A stretch of 64,000 nucleotides of DNA, from positions 682,001 to 746,000 of the forward strand of contig NHNW01000002.1 in the NCBI GenBank assembly GCA_002786025.1, given 5' to 3'. How positions within the stretch are numbered: the first letter of the stretch is position 1; each line of letters starts with the position of its first letter. Origin of the DNA: Zasmidium citrigriseum (Eukaryota > Ascomycota > Dothideomycetes > Mycosphaerellales > Mycosphaerellaceae). The notes under the pieces are model-generated. The model searched no databases and had not been told where the DNA came from. It saw only the letters and a list, made by a program, of their open reading frames with translations. Positions 33,754-42,978 of this stretch are shown here, piece after piece. The position numbers and the translations under genes were made by a program.

Positions 33754-35417
33754 TATGGCTTCAGTGTCGACAGCACAAAGAGATACGTCGCAGACTTATA
33801 CTTCCGCGGCACCTATACGGGTAACATGACGACCTACATTCAAAGCTACATCAACGGACAGAGGTTCTCTTCAACAAACACATCGATCTCACAGAACGCA
33901 GGACAAGGCTGGAGGCAGTATTACACCGACGTGTTCAGTCCGACTTCCACAGCACCCAACGCCAACAACACTTTCTGCTATACGTTCGATGGCAGCAAGC
34001 TTGCGGGCCAGAGCTTTTATGTCAACCTCATCTCAGCTTTCAAGCAGACTTTCAAGGACAGGAACAATGGGCTGCGTGAGGATCTGGCGGTATCGCTACA
34101 GAACATGAGTCAAGCGTATCTACGGCTTCCTGGTGGCAACAACTTGGAGGGAAACGGGCCACCATACTTCTTGAATTGGACACAGACTGTTGGGCCTTTG
34201 GAGAATCGTCCTGGATTCCCTGGAACTTGGGGATCTACCCAAACCAATGGGCTTGGACTCGTAGAGTTGATGCAATGGGCAGAGGACATGAACCTTGACG
34301 TGGTGAGTCGAAGCACAATCAACCGCCTGTTACATGCTGTTTCTAACGACAATTAGATCCTTGGAGTCTGGGGAGGCCTCTACCTCAATGGTGCAATAGT
34401 GGCTCAGGGCGACCTCGCTCCTTACGTGCAACTTGCACTGGACGAAATGGAGTTCCTGACGGTAAGTGAGGCTCCTCTTGGCATCGACACACTCTGACCT
34501 GCGACCAGGGCGACACATCTACCAAGTTTGGTGCTCTGCGGGCTCAGTACGGCCGCTCTGCCCCTTTCAAAGTCCCCTACATCGAGATCAGCAACGAAGA
34601 CTTCCTCAACGGTGGCTACGACAGCTACGTCAACTATCGCTTCAATGCCTTCTACCAGGCTCTGTCGTCGAAGTATCCCAACGTCAAGTACATCTCCACC
34701 GTGGAATGGACTCCACCTAGCGGCGTCAGCGTCGACCTACATCCTTACGGCAACGAAGCCTACTTCAAATCCCTCTTCAACGCATTCGACCACAAACCTC
34801 GCTCAATCCCTCTGTTCGTTGCCGAGTACGCTGCCACCAACTCAGGCAACAACGGTGGACAGAGTGGTGCTCAGACATTTGGCATGGCGTTGGCGGAAGC
34901 CATCTTCCTTCTTGGCTGCGAGCGCAACTCAGATGTCATCCAGGGCACGAGCTACGGCGCTCTCATCAAGAGCTACAACGAGGCACCAGACACCGTTGCT
35001 GTCATCAAGCAGACCGCCGATGAAGTTCTCCTGACTATGAGCTACTACATCCAAAAGCTGTTCGGGACGTACTACGGAAAAGATGGAGCACTACCTGTCA
35101 CTGCATCTGCAGGAGGCTTTGACCCCTATTTCTGGGCTGCTTCGAAGTCGGGCTCGAGGACGATTCTCAAGGTTGTCAATTACGGTGGGTCGAAAAGCAA
35201 CGTTGGGGTTGTTGTGAGCGGGAGCAAGGCCACCACAGCTACTCTCGTGCGTATGTCGGCGCCCAGCTCGTCAAGCATCAACAATTTGAAGGCTATGGGA
35301 GGGGAGGCTAGCAAGGTGACAACGTTGCAGTTGAAGAGCGTGAATGGGCAGGCAGGAAGCTTCAGTCTGCCGTTTACTGCTGGGTATGAGCTGGCGATTC
35401 TTTTGGTTGATGGTTGA
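33754..35417 (+). pseudogene. Alpha-L-arabinofuranosidase (GH51), 3' fragment with the catalytic domain
   Basis: This is the continuation of the gene starting at 19200. Exons are 33754-34302, 34357-34461 and 34509-35417 with short GT-AG introns. Joined to the left fragment, coding length is exactly 1950 nt (649 aa), a normal GH51 size. The acid/base glutamate lies in YIEISNEDF (about joined residue 375) and the nucleophile in LFVAEYAAT (about 453), both intact, and LRLPGGNNLEG is conserved. No stop or frameshift other than the insertion is seen. The fragment lacks its own signal peptide and start, so a functional product is not expected from it alone. Confidence 0.9.
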
Positions 35418-35882
35418 GAAGATCTGAAGAGCGAAGGATGAGCATTTCATGGTGTGCATTATTCTGCCAGTCGCAATGTGTTCTACACAGAGAGGCTTGT
35501 TCGTGCACACTGCTCTTCGTTCAATACCACGAGGACGTTCAACATGAGCGATGTCTCGCCTATGTTGTCAATCGATAGGGTCCCCCTGATAACATGGGCT
35601 ATCGCTAGGATGATATTGACGAGGTCCGATGTCGGCGCTGTCAAGTCGAGGGAGCATTTGAACGACTTCACCTCAAGCTTCTTTCGACGTTGTCAAAGAC
35701 CTTCGTAAGATTGAACATAGCAACAACGAAAATAGGGATTGTCGTCAAGAAGATCTAAGGGAGCTTGTGAAAAGCTTAATCAGCTCCGTGCCCTTCCTCG
35801 TTGGATACGCTTCAATCTTTTACTTACCAAGACCGGGCATTGCTCCCTCTTAGCAACAGCAAAAGGATCAGCCACAATTACG
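35418..35882. other. Intergenic region, no supported gene
   Basis: This holds the 3' region of GH51 and the promoter of the methyltransferase. The methyltransferase frame is open upstream to 35739 but has no better start. No repeat was recognised. Confidence 0.4.
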
Positions 35883-36707
35883 ATGGTCTCAACAAGCGAG
35901 GAGCGAAAAGATCACTGGACCTCCGAAGCCTACAACTCAGCAGCCGGATTCGTCCCTAAATTGACCTCGACTGTCATCTCCTACCTCGACCCTCAACCAA
36001 ACGACAACATCCTTGACCTAGGCTGTGGCGATGGATCCCTCACGGCACAAATCGCTCAATCGGCCGCCAAAGTGCTGGGTGTGGATGCTTCGAAATCTTT
36101 CATCTCGACCGCGAAGGAGAAGTATACCAGTCCGAACTGCGAGTTTCTGCTTCACGATGCCACGAAGCTGGAGAGTTGTGAAGCTGCGATAGGAAGCAAG
36201 TGGGATAAGGTTTTCAGCAATGCGGCGATGCATTGGATCTTGCGGCCGGAGGATACTCGAAAGAGGTACTTTGAGAATGTGAACAGGGCGCTGAAATCTG
36301 GCGGAAAGTTTGTGTTTGAAATGGGCGGGGCAGGTAATGTTGCTGAAATTGTGGCGTCTTGCACGTCGGCCCTAGTACACGTCGGTGGGCTATCGTTGCA
36401 GGCTGCGAGGGAGGCGAGTCCATGGTTCTTCCCGAGTGTGAAGTGGATGGAGGAGATGTTGAGGGAGACGGGTTTTGAGGTGGAGAAGTGTGAGTTGGAG
36501 TATAGGCCGAGTCTGCTTAGCGATGGCAAGCTGGAGAGTTGGGTGCGGTTGATGTGTGCGGATATGTTGGAGGTTGTGGAGGATGGCAAGAGGGAGACGG
36601 TTGTGAGGGATGTTTGCGACACCGTGGAGACGATTATGAAGAGACCGGAGGATGGAACTTTTTGGATGGGGTACGTGAGGCTAAGAGCTGTAGCGAGGAA
36701 GATTTAG
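35883..36707 (+). CDS. SAM-dependent class I methyltransferase (trans-aconitate-methyltransferase-like)
   Basis: The 274-aa protein has a classical Rossmann methyltransferase core. Motif I is ILDLGCGDGSLTAQIA (about residues 42-57), the acidic ribose-binding end of beta 2 is VLGVDASKSFI, and post-motifs NAAMHWI and LKSGGKFVFEMGG follow. The start MVSTSEERKDHWTSEAYNSAAGFVPKL places the core at the usual distance. The WTSEAYNSAAGFVP opening is common in fungal proteins annotated as trans-aconitate methyltransferase-like or UbiE-like small-molecule methyltransferases. The substrate is not determined. It is intronless and lies between the GH51 remnant and the tandem zinc-finger array. Confidence 0.88.
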   Translation: MVSTSEERKDHWTSEAYNSAAGFVPKLTSTVISYLDPQPNDNILDLGCGDGSLTAQIAQSAAKVLGVDASKSFISTAKEKYTSPNCEFLLHDATKLESCEAAIGSKWDKVFSNAAMHWILRPEDTRKRYFENVNRALKSGGKFVFEMGGAGNVAEIVASCTSALVHVGGLSLQAAREASPWFFPSVKWMEEMLRETGFEVEKCELEYRPSLLSDGKLESWVRLMCADMLEVVEDGKRETVVRDVCDTVETIMKRPEDGTFWMGYVRLRAVARKI

Positions 36708-36893
36708 CAGAGGGCGTTGGGTTTTGATGTTTAGTATTAGGTAGCCTACTATCCGGCACTACGTGACGTCCATCCCGGACGGTATTTCGTGCATCTCATA
36801 CTTCTCTGCACATCCCGAACGCTTTGCTGTTCATCATGCGAACAATGCTTTCCGATTCTTTCATCATGCTCTTGGCAGCTTTTCAACACTCTG

Positions 36894-38810
36894 TCAAGTG
36901 TCCTTACGCTGCTTCTTCCACGGAGGCGATCCTCCGGAATTTGGAGATCGTGGCTTGAGAGGCGTCTGTCCGGGAACATGCCGCTTCTGACTGTCTGCTT
37001 GAGCTGATCGGAGCAATTCAACCCCGTTCATGTTTTGACGAGGAGTGTTGGCAAAGCCCTGCTGTGGTGTCGGAGTGAACGAGCCCTTGGCGGACGGATG
37101 CCGCTTGCGGTTGGCAAGTCTTGGGTCAAGACTGTTGCCGATAGAACCAAAGCTCTTGCGAGCCGTCTTCGGCTCGGGTGTGGAGACCGCCGGGGTCATG
37201 ACTGCAGCGGGAGGAGCAGTCTGCTGGTTCACGGGGTCTTCGGTCTCGATCGATGGCACCGCTTTCAGTTGTGGTGGGACACCATGGTGTGGCATACCAT
37301 AACCAGGCATCTCAGTATCTGCCTTATGTTCTGCAGGTGCGAATGTCATTGCGTTGGGCATGTCGCCACGGTCGAGCATCTCCAAATCTTCCAGAGATAT
37401 TTTCTCAACAATGCAGTGATCGACGACTTTGTCCGGCGGCAAATCCACGGGCACATTCGCCGTGTGAGCACTCAACAGATGCTCATGCATCTCTTCGATT
37501 CCGTCGAAATATTCTTGCGTATCGGACTTTGCATTGGCGCCACAATATTTGCAGCTGATCTTTGCAAATTGATCCGGACCGAGCTGTATGATATTGCCAG
37601 GAGCGCTGGTCACATCCGGGTCGTTGTCGTCATTGCCAACTGCTAGGGCGTTTTGCTCGATGGCAAGTTCGTCTTCCTCGGATGCGTCTTCGACCTGGTG
37701 TGTATCAAGACCGTTTGTGCTGCTTGGCATCGTGGCAGCGCGGCGACGTCGGCCGGGAATAATCACCTGATCGTCTTCGTCATCTGATTCCTCCTCCTCG
37801 TCGTTCATTTTGTCGTCCATGTGATGGCTGCTACTCAACGAAGCGGCCCGCTTACTACGACGCCACTGAGAAAGCGTCTTGTTTTTGTGTATGGGCCCTC
37901 CTTCTTGCGGCTGTAGGCCTCGACGCAGTCTCGCCAAGTCCTCTGCTTGAGTAATGTCACGCTGAATACAAGGTTTGAATAGTTCCTTGTCCGACATGCC
38001 TTCGATTTCCTTCCGATGGGTCATGTGAAGGTGCTGCTTGAGTGTGTACCATCCCCTGAAGAAAGACGGTTCCTCGCCTTTGGGTGTATCTCGTGGTGAG
38101 TTGGCTCCGCAGAGGAAGCAGGCAATTTCACGCCACTTCCCGTTGTACAGCACCACGATTGAAAAGTCTTCGTGGATGATCTTCAGATCTTTTGGGCGAT
38201 TCCAGCCTGGGGCGCGTTGTACCTTTTGTGTCTCCCCTCTACCAATAGGAGCGGGATCACGCTTAGGCGTGCTCTTTCTGGACGGGACGGGATTGGGTGT
38301 CTTCGGTGGCTTCTGGGTTGTTGATGCTTGGCCATCGGCGCCAGGCAAGTAGCTCTGCTGCAGGTCCTGCACCCAACTGTTAGTATCCATTTCGGAGTAT
38401 AATTGAATGCTGGCATCGGAGCTTACCCGCAGCCACTTTTCGCACCCCTTGATGTCATCTTCAATCTCCTGTTGCTTCTCCTGTAGATTCAGGGTGGTAA
38501 CATCAGTCCTCTCGCAGAAGCTGTCCAACTGAGCTTGCAGATCGGCCACGTATATCGCGCGGTCATCTCTGAGCTTCTTTAGCTGCTGCTCCAGAGCCTC
38601 TTCCTTCTCTTGAAACTCCCTTTTCGACTCTTTCATCTCTCGGTGGATCCTCGTACGCTCATCCTTGACAATCGCACTGCGTTCCTCCCGCTTTCGCTCG
38701 ATTTGCGACGATACGTCAAGTCTCTCCCGCTTGAGATCTTGTATGCGACCTTGTTTCGCCTCGATCTCCTTGCCTTGCCGCACAATGCGGTCCAGCAAGG
38801 ATTCCTCCAT
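36894..38810 (-). CDS. Coiled-coil / double zinc-finger protein, tandem family copy A
   Basis: The protein starts MEESLLDRIVRQGKEIEAKQ and has a long N-terminal coiled coil (residues 1-125). An intron-like segment (38426-38367, 60 nt, GTAAGC...CTAAC...CAG) is stop-free and in frame. Its position matches real introns in copies B and C, so the spliced product is probably 618 aa. Two zinc-finger-like modules follow: CFLCGAN...HLHMTH (about residues 211-240) and CKYCGAN...HLLSAH (about 400-430), each with a conserved acidic or basic follow-on (CIQRDITQAEDLARLRRG; HCIVEKISLEDLEML). The C terminus has DPRLANRK and a basic KKQRK end suggesting nuclear location. No known family is recognised; nucleic-acid binding is inferred. 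Confidence 0.82.
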   Translation of the reverse strand: MEESLLDRIVRQGKEIEAKQGRIQDLKRERLDVSSQIERKREERSAIVKDERTRIHREMKESKREFQEKEEALEQQLKKLRDDRAIYVADLQAQLDSFCERTDVTTLNLQEKQQEIEDDIKGCEKWLRVSSDASIQLYSEMDTNSWVQDLQQSYLPGADGQASTTQKPPKTPNPVPSRKSTPKRDPAPIGRGETQKVQRAPGWNRPKDLKIIHEDFSIVVLYNGKWREIACFLCGANSPRDTPKGEEPSFFRGWYTLKQHLHMTHRKEIEGMSDKELFKPCIQRDITQAEDLARLRRGLQPQEGGPIHKNKTLSQWRRSKRAASLSSSHHMDDKMNDEEEESDDEDDQVIIPGRRRRAATMPSSTNGLDTHQVEDASEEDELAIEQNALAVGNDDNDPDVTSAPGNIIQLGPDQFAKISCKYCGANAKSDTQEYFDGIEEMHEHLLSAHTANVPVDLPPDKVVDHCIVEKISLEDLEMLDRGDMPNAMTFAPAEHKADTEMPGYGMPHHGVPPQLKAVPSIETEDPVNQQTAPPAAVMTPAVSTPEPKTARKSFGSIGNSLDPRLANRKRHPSAKGSFTPTPQQGFANTPRQNMNGVELLRSAQADSQKRHVPGQTPLKPRSPNSGGSPPWKKQRKDT

Positions 38811-39708
38811 GGTGGCCGCTGCTGAAGTTGGCGCGGAACCTGCTGGAATGGAAGTTCGGGCGCGAATATGGAGTCGAAGCGGGGCTTTAAAGCCGAAAGT
38901 CGTTTGTGCGCCCCGCGCGGAGGGGTGACTCGCCGATTCTAGTCACCCTTTGGGATTTCGAGGTGGTTCCCCTGGCAACGAAGTATTTCCTGAGGACGAC
39001 AGAAGCGCCATGAATGCCATTCCTCGAGGAAAATCAATGGTAATATCGACTCAGGGTAGGGGAATATCAAAATAAAGCAGCGTCATTTTCAGCCAGTGTT
39101 GGGACCTGCTCCGTATCATGTGCAAGCATCCATCATGTGAAAATGTGAGAAATAAGAAATGAACATGAACTGGACCGTGACTGACCGAGGCGATTGCCGC
39201 AAAGTTCTTCCATAATCCAGAGCTTTAGAAAGGCGACGAGACTGAAGGGAGGGACTTGAGAGAATACACGTATGCGGCCATGAAGCCAGTACGGCGTGTC
39301 ATGAGTATGATTCGAATCGTGCGAGGACCGTCCACTGCACGACCGGAACCTGCATGAGCGAGTGACAGCGCTTCAATGCTTTGTCAATGGATTATGAACA
39401 GAAGACTAGAATTCGTGAAAGATGCAGAGAGAAGGGGTGAAGTGAAGTCGAAATGTGGGTCCCGGATCTTCCCGCTTTCCGCAAGGAGCTAGCCCGGTGG
39501 TGGAGGTTCACGGAAAGAGAAGGGGAGGGGCGATTGCTTTCAATGGTTCGGGGTCTGGTACTTCGCTATGAAGAATTGCGCGCTCTTAAAGCTATGCTGG
39601 CTTGTGTGCATACTTTCCATGAACGCGTTCTCTGCCATGCCTTCTCCTGACAACCTCAAGAAATGCTTCGCAGTGCCCCGCAAGCTACTCGCCATCCCAT
39701 CACAAAAG
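38811..39708. other. Spacer between zinc-finger copies A and B
   Basis: This is the promoter of copy A and 3' region of copy B. It contains the conserved upstream block at 39415-39496. No gene is supported. Confidence 0.5.
39415..39496 (-). repeat. Conserved upstream block, unit A
   Basis: The core GAAGTGAAGTC (39439-39449) is followed by TGTGGGTC and CCCGCTTTCCGC. The same order of motifs occurs at 42517-42614 and 45282-45376. The core lies about 629 bp upstream of the copy A start codon. Confidence 0.75.
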
Positions 39709-41926
39709 TCAAGTGTGTTTCCGCTGGCCCTTCTGTGAGGGCTGGCCTGGAGCGCGTCCAGTCACCGACCCATGAACCGAAGTGTCGGCCCCACGGCGCC
39801 CTGCGTTTGCATTGCTGACCATGTTTATGAGGGGATGGGCGTCTATGTTGGCTCGAGTCTGCTCAGAGGAATTGAAGAAGGCTTGCTGGGGAGTCCTCTG
39901 GACTGACTGGTTGATAGGGCGGGAACGGTTATGGGTCGTGGTGGGAGCAAATGGCGTCTTGGGAGAGTTGAGGTGGGCTAGGCGTGGATCCTTGCTCATG
40001 CCAGCTTTGAAATTGAGACTGTTGCCACCTGGTGCTGTGAGAATTCTGTTGACTCCTGAGACGGACGGTTGGTTGCCAGTCCCTGGCGTGTGTCTTCTGA
40101 ACGTGGAGCTCGCTCTCATTCCTCCTCCGCGGTTTTGTTGTTTCCGCTGGGTGCTGAACTCCTTCGTGCTCAATTGGCTGGTTTCTCGAGATGGCGGCGT
40201 GGAATCTGGACCAGATGGCATTGTAGGCTTCAAATGTTCGGGCTTTCGTGCCTCGTGAGCTCCACTGCTGACGTTTGGACTGTTCGAGTCTTGACGAGAT
40301 TGCTCGATCGGTGCAGTCATTGTAGTAGAGCTCACCTGCGCAGCGGGAACAACATTCTGCTTGGGCGTGCTATTTGTATTTTCACCTGGCTTTGTAGCTT
40401 CGTGCCGACCTCGAGTCTCAGGCTTTGACGGCCCAGCGCGAGCTTTGCTGTTGCTCAGTGTATTGGCGATTGAGGGTAAGATCTTCTTGTTGGGAAGATC
40501 GCCCCACAGTATCTTTTGATACTCCTCCGGCGAGATCTTCTCGACGTCGCAATGGTCGGTCACAGAGTCCCAATCCATGGTCTTTGGAAGCTTGTTGACA
40601 TGGAAAGATTTGAGATGCTGGAGCATGCCCGGTATCTCAGCGATGAAGTCGCCACTCTCTGGGTCTGCGTTCGTGCCGCAATACTTGCATCGTATCCTGA
40701 TATATCCGTTTCCTTGAAGAATGATGTTACCAGGGTGATACAATGGTGGGCTTCGGGCTCCGTCGTGGATGGGATTCTTGCTGCTCTTGCCGGTGACGAC
40801 ATTTCTGTGGTCTACGCCGCCCTCTCCATCATGTTCGCGCCCTCTTCCCTTGTTTGCGCTGCTGGCTTGAACAGTCCTCGCAGACGTGCTGTTGCGGCTG
40901 CTGTTGAGTGCAACGGGCACCTCGCCACCTAAGCTCTGCGTCTGGGTCGCTTGCTTGTCTCCATCAAGACTGCGTCTCTTTCTCCCATAAGGCGGCGCCG
41001 GCGTTGATTTGATGGAACCTCCTTCCAATGGTTGTTCGCCCTGTCGCATTCTGGCCACATCTGCTTCGCTGAACTGACGTCGGATACAAGAGTGGAGAAT
41101 TTTTGGATCCTCCATCTTAGCAGCCTCAGCCTTGTGTTTCTGGCCAATGTGTCGCCGCAGGTTTGTCCAGCCTTTGAGAAAACCACTGTTCACCGAGGTA
41201 TTTGCTGAGCAGACGAAACACGCAATCTCACACCACTTGTTCTCGTGCCAGACCACGGTCGGAAACTTCTCGCTAAGGTACGGACCTTTCTCGTGGCCGC
41301 GGAGATCATTGCCGATCGTGGCTGGGTCATCGTTGGGAGCGTCTTCGCCTGCAGGAGCGGTAGGCTCGGCCGATCTAGGTCGCTCGTCGTTGACGACCGC
41401 ACCATCGCCAAGGTCTAGGCCCTCGGCCGGTGGAATTTGATCGCTGTTCTTGACATTGAAAAGTACACTGTACTGCACAGCAAGATCCTGGATACGGAGA
41501 TTAGCCTCTACTTGTGTTGGTCTAAAGACACGTCACTCTTACCTTCAAACGCTTTTCGCCAGCTTCCAAATCCTCGTCAATTCGCGCTGCTTTCGATCGC
41601 AACCCGGTCATCGAACCCTTTTGTTTCTCGGCCAAATCGTTTAGAATGGCCTCAAGGCGAGCTTCATCGGCCTTGTGATTCTCTCGAAGATCCCGGAGCT
41701 GCTGCTCCAATTCCCTCTCCTTCTCCTGGAACTTCTGCCGCAGTGAACGTAACTCATTATGCGCTCGCGTTCGCTCGTCGGCTGATTCGGTCTGATGCTT
41801 CTCCTGTTGCTGATTTATTTGTAATTCGACACCTGCCTTCTGATCTTTGAGTTGCGCGACACTCTGGCGCCATTGCTCGATTTCTTTCGCTGCTTGGACA
41901 ATGGAGTCCAGGAGCTCGCAGTTCAT
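39709..41926 (-). CDS. Coiled-coil / double zinc-finger protein, tandem family copy B
   Basis: Exon 1 (41926-41543) encodes a 128-aa coiled coil starting MNCELLDSIVQAAKEIEQW; a 55-nt intron (41542-41488) contains stops; exon 2 (41487-39709) starts DLAVQYSVLF. The total is about 720 aa. The first finger is CFVCSANTSV...HIGQKH and the second CKYCGTNADP...HLKSFH, with the same spacing and flanks as in copy A (KWCEIACF; CDVEKISPEEYQKIL). The long C-terminal half is Ser/Pro/Thr/Asn-rich and disordered, retains a DPRLAHL motif and ends in a basic KGQRKHT. It is paralogous to copies A and C; function is unknown. Confidence 0.85.
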
Positions 41927-42978
41927 CTTGGGCGGCGTTTGGCAGCAGCAAATGAATAGTCGGAGACGACTGGGAGCACAAATTTAAACTGTGCGTGTGA
42001 TCGATTGTGTCATTCTTTTGCGCTTAGTGTGGAAGCTTGTAGAATTCGTGAGTGAATGTCCCAACCAGAAAATCAAGACACAGCAAACAGGAAGACTAGC
42101 CAGCGACAAAAGACAAGCATACATGCCTGAAAGTACCCCAAAGCATGTTTCAACTTTTGTGGTTTTTGTTAGTAGACCCGCAGAGCCAGTCGAAGCTGCT
42201 AGAGAAGCTACTCACTGAAGAAGCTTCTCCATGTTGGGTCTTCCTTTATGATGGCGACGCAAGATGCACTTGGCTACCAGACTTCATAATTCAAGGCCAT
42301 AGAGTGCTTGAATATGCTGCGGTCTGCTCACATATCGCAGTCTGAAGGACTCGTGCAGATAGCCGTTCGGGGTCTCCTTCTGGTGTACCTTCGTCTGGCA
42401 GGGTTGAGTGCTTCTCCGGCCCGTTTCCGCGCATGCGCATACGCGAAACAGAGAAGCATTTTGCAGGACTGAAAGACAATGCGTGGAGATGTTTGATATG
42501 AAGAGATAAAGAGGAAGTGAAAGATACAGCGAGAAGGGGCGAAGGGAAGGGAAGTGAAGTCGAGCTGTGGGTCATCCCGGCGGATCATCCCGTTTCCCGC
42601 CGCTAGTTCTAGCCTTTCGATCTCGCGGACATATGGAGAGAATGGAGAATAGCAGTCTCCGGATGTAGTAGTTTGGCTTGGTAAGTATGGCGAACAAGAT
42701 TGAAAGAGAGAGATATGGATTACTGAAATGAATTCGCTTTTCACATTGCAGATATTGATTGAAGTCTTCAAGCCGTATGTTGTACTTCCGTCCGTTAAAC
42801 GCAGCAACCTAAGTTGTTGAGTTTAGTTGGAGGAACGGCCGATGTCCGATTGCAGGCCATGTAGTAGAAGCAATGCCTCGTGCCTTCTGCACGCTGTCTC
42901 TCTACCTCTTCTGACATTCTTACAGAAGCAGCTACTCGTCGAGTTTTGAGATGCTCATCACGGTGCTTGACACAGTCC
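41927..42978. other. Spacer between zinc-finger copies B and C
   Basis: This is the promoter of copy B and 3' region of copy C, with the conserved block at 42517-42614. No gene is supported in the remaining sequence. Confidence 0.5.
42517..42614 (-). repeat. Conserved upstream block, unit B
   Basis: The core GAAGTGAAGTCGAGCTGTGG (42551-42570) is followed by a variant TCATCCCGTTTCCCGC. The preceding GTGAAAGATACAGCGAGAAG matches unit A closely. The core lies about 625 bp upstream of the copy B start. Confidence 0.75.
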
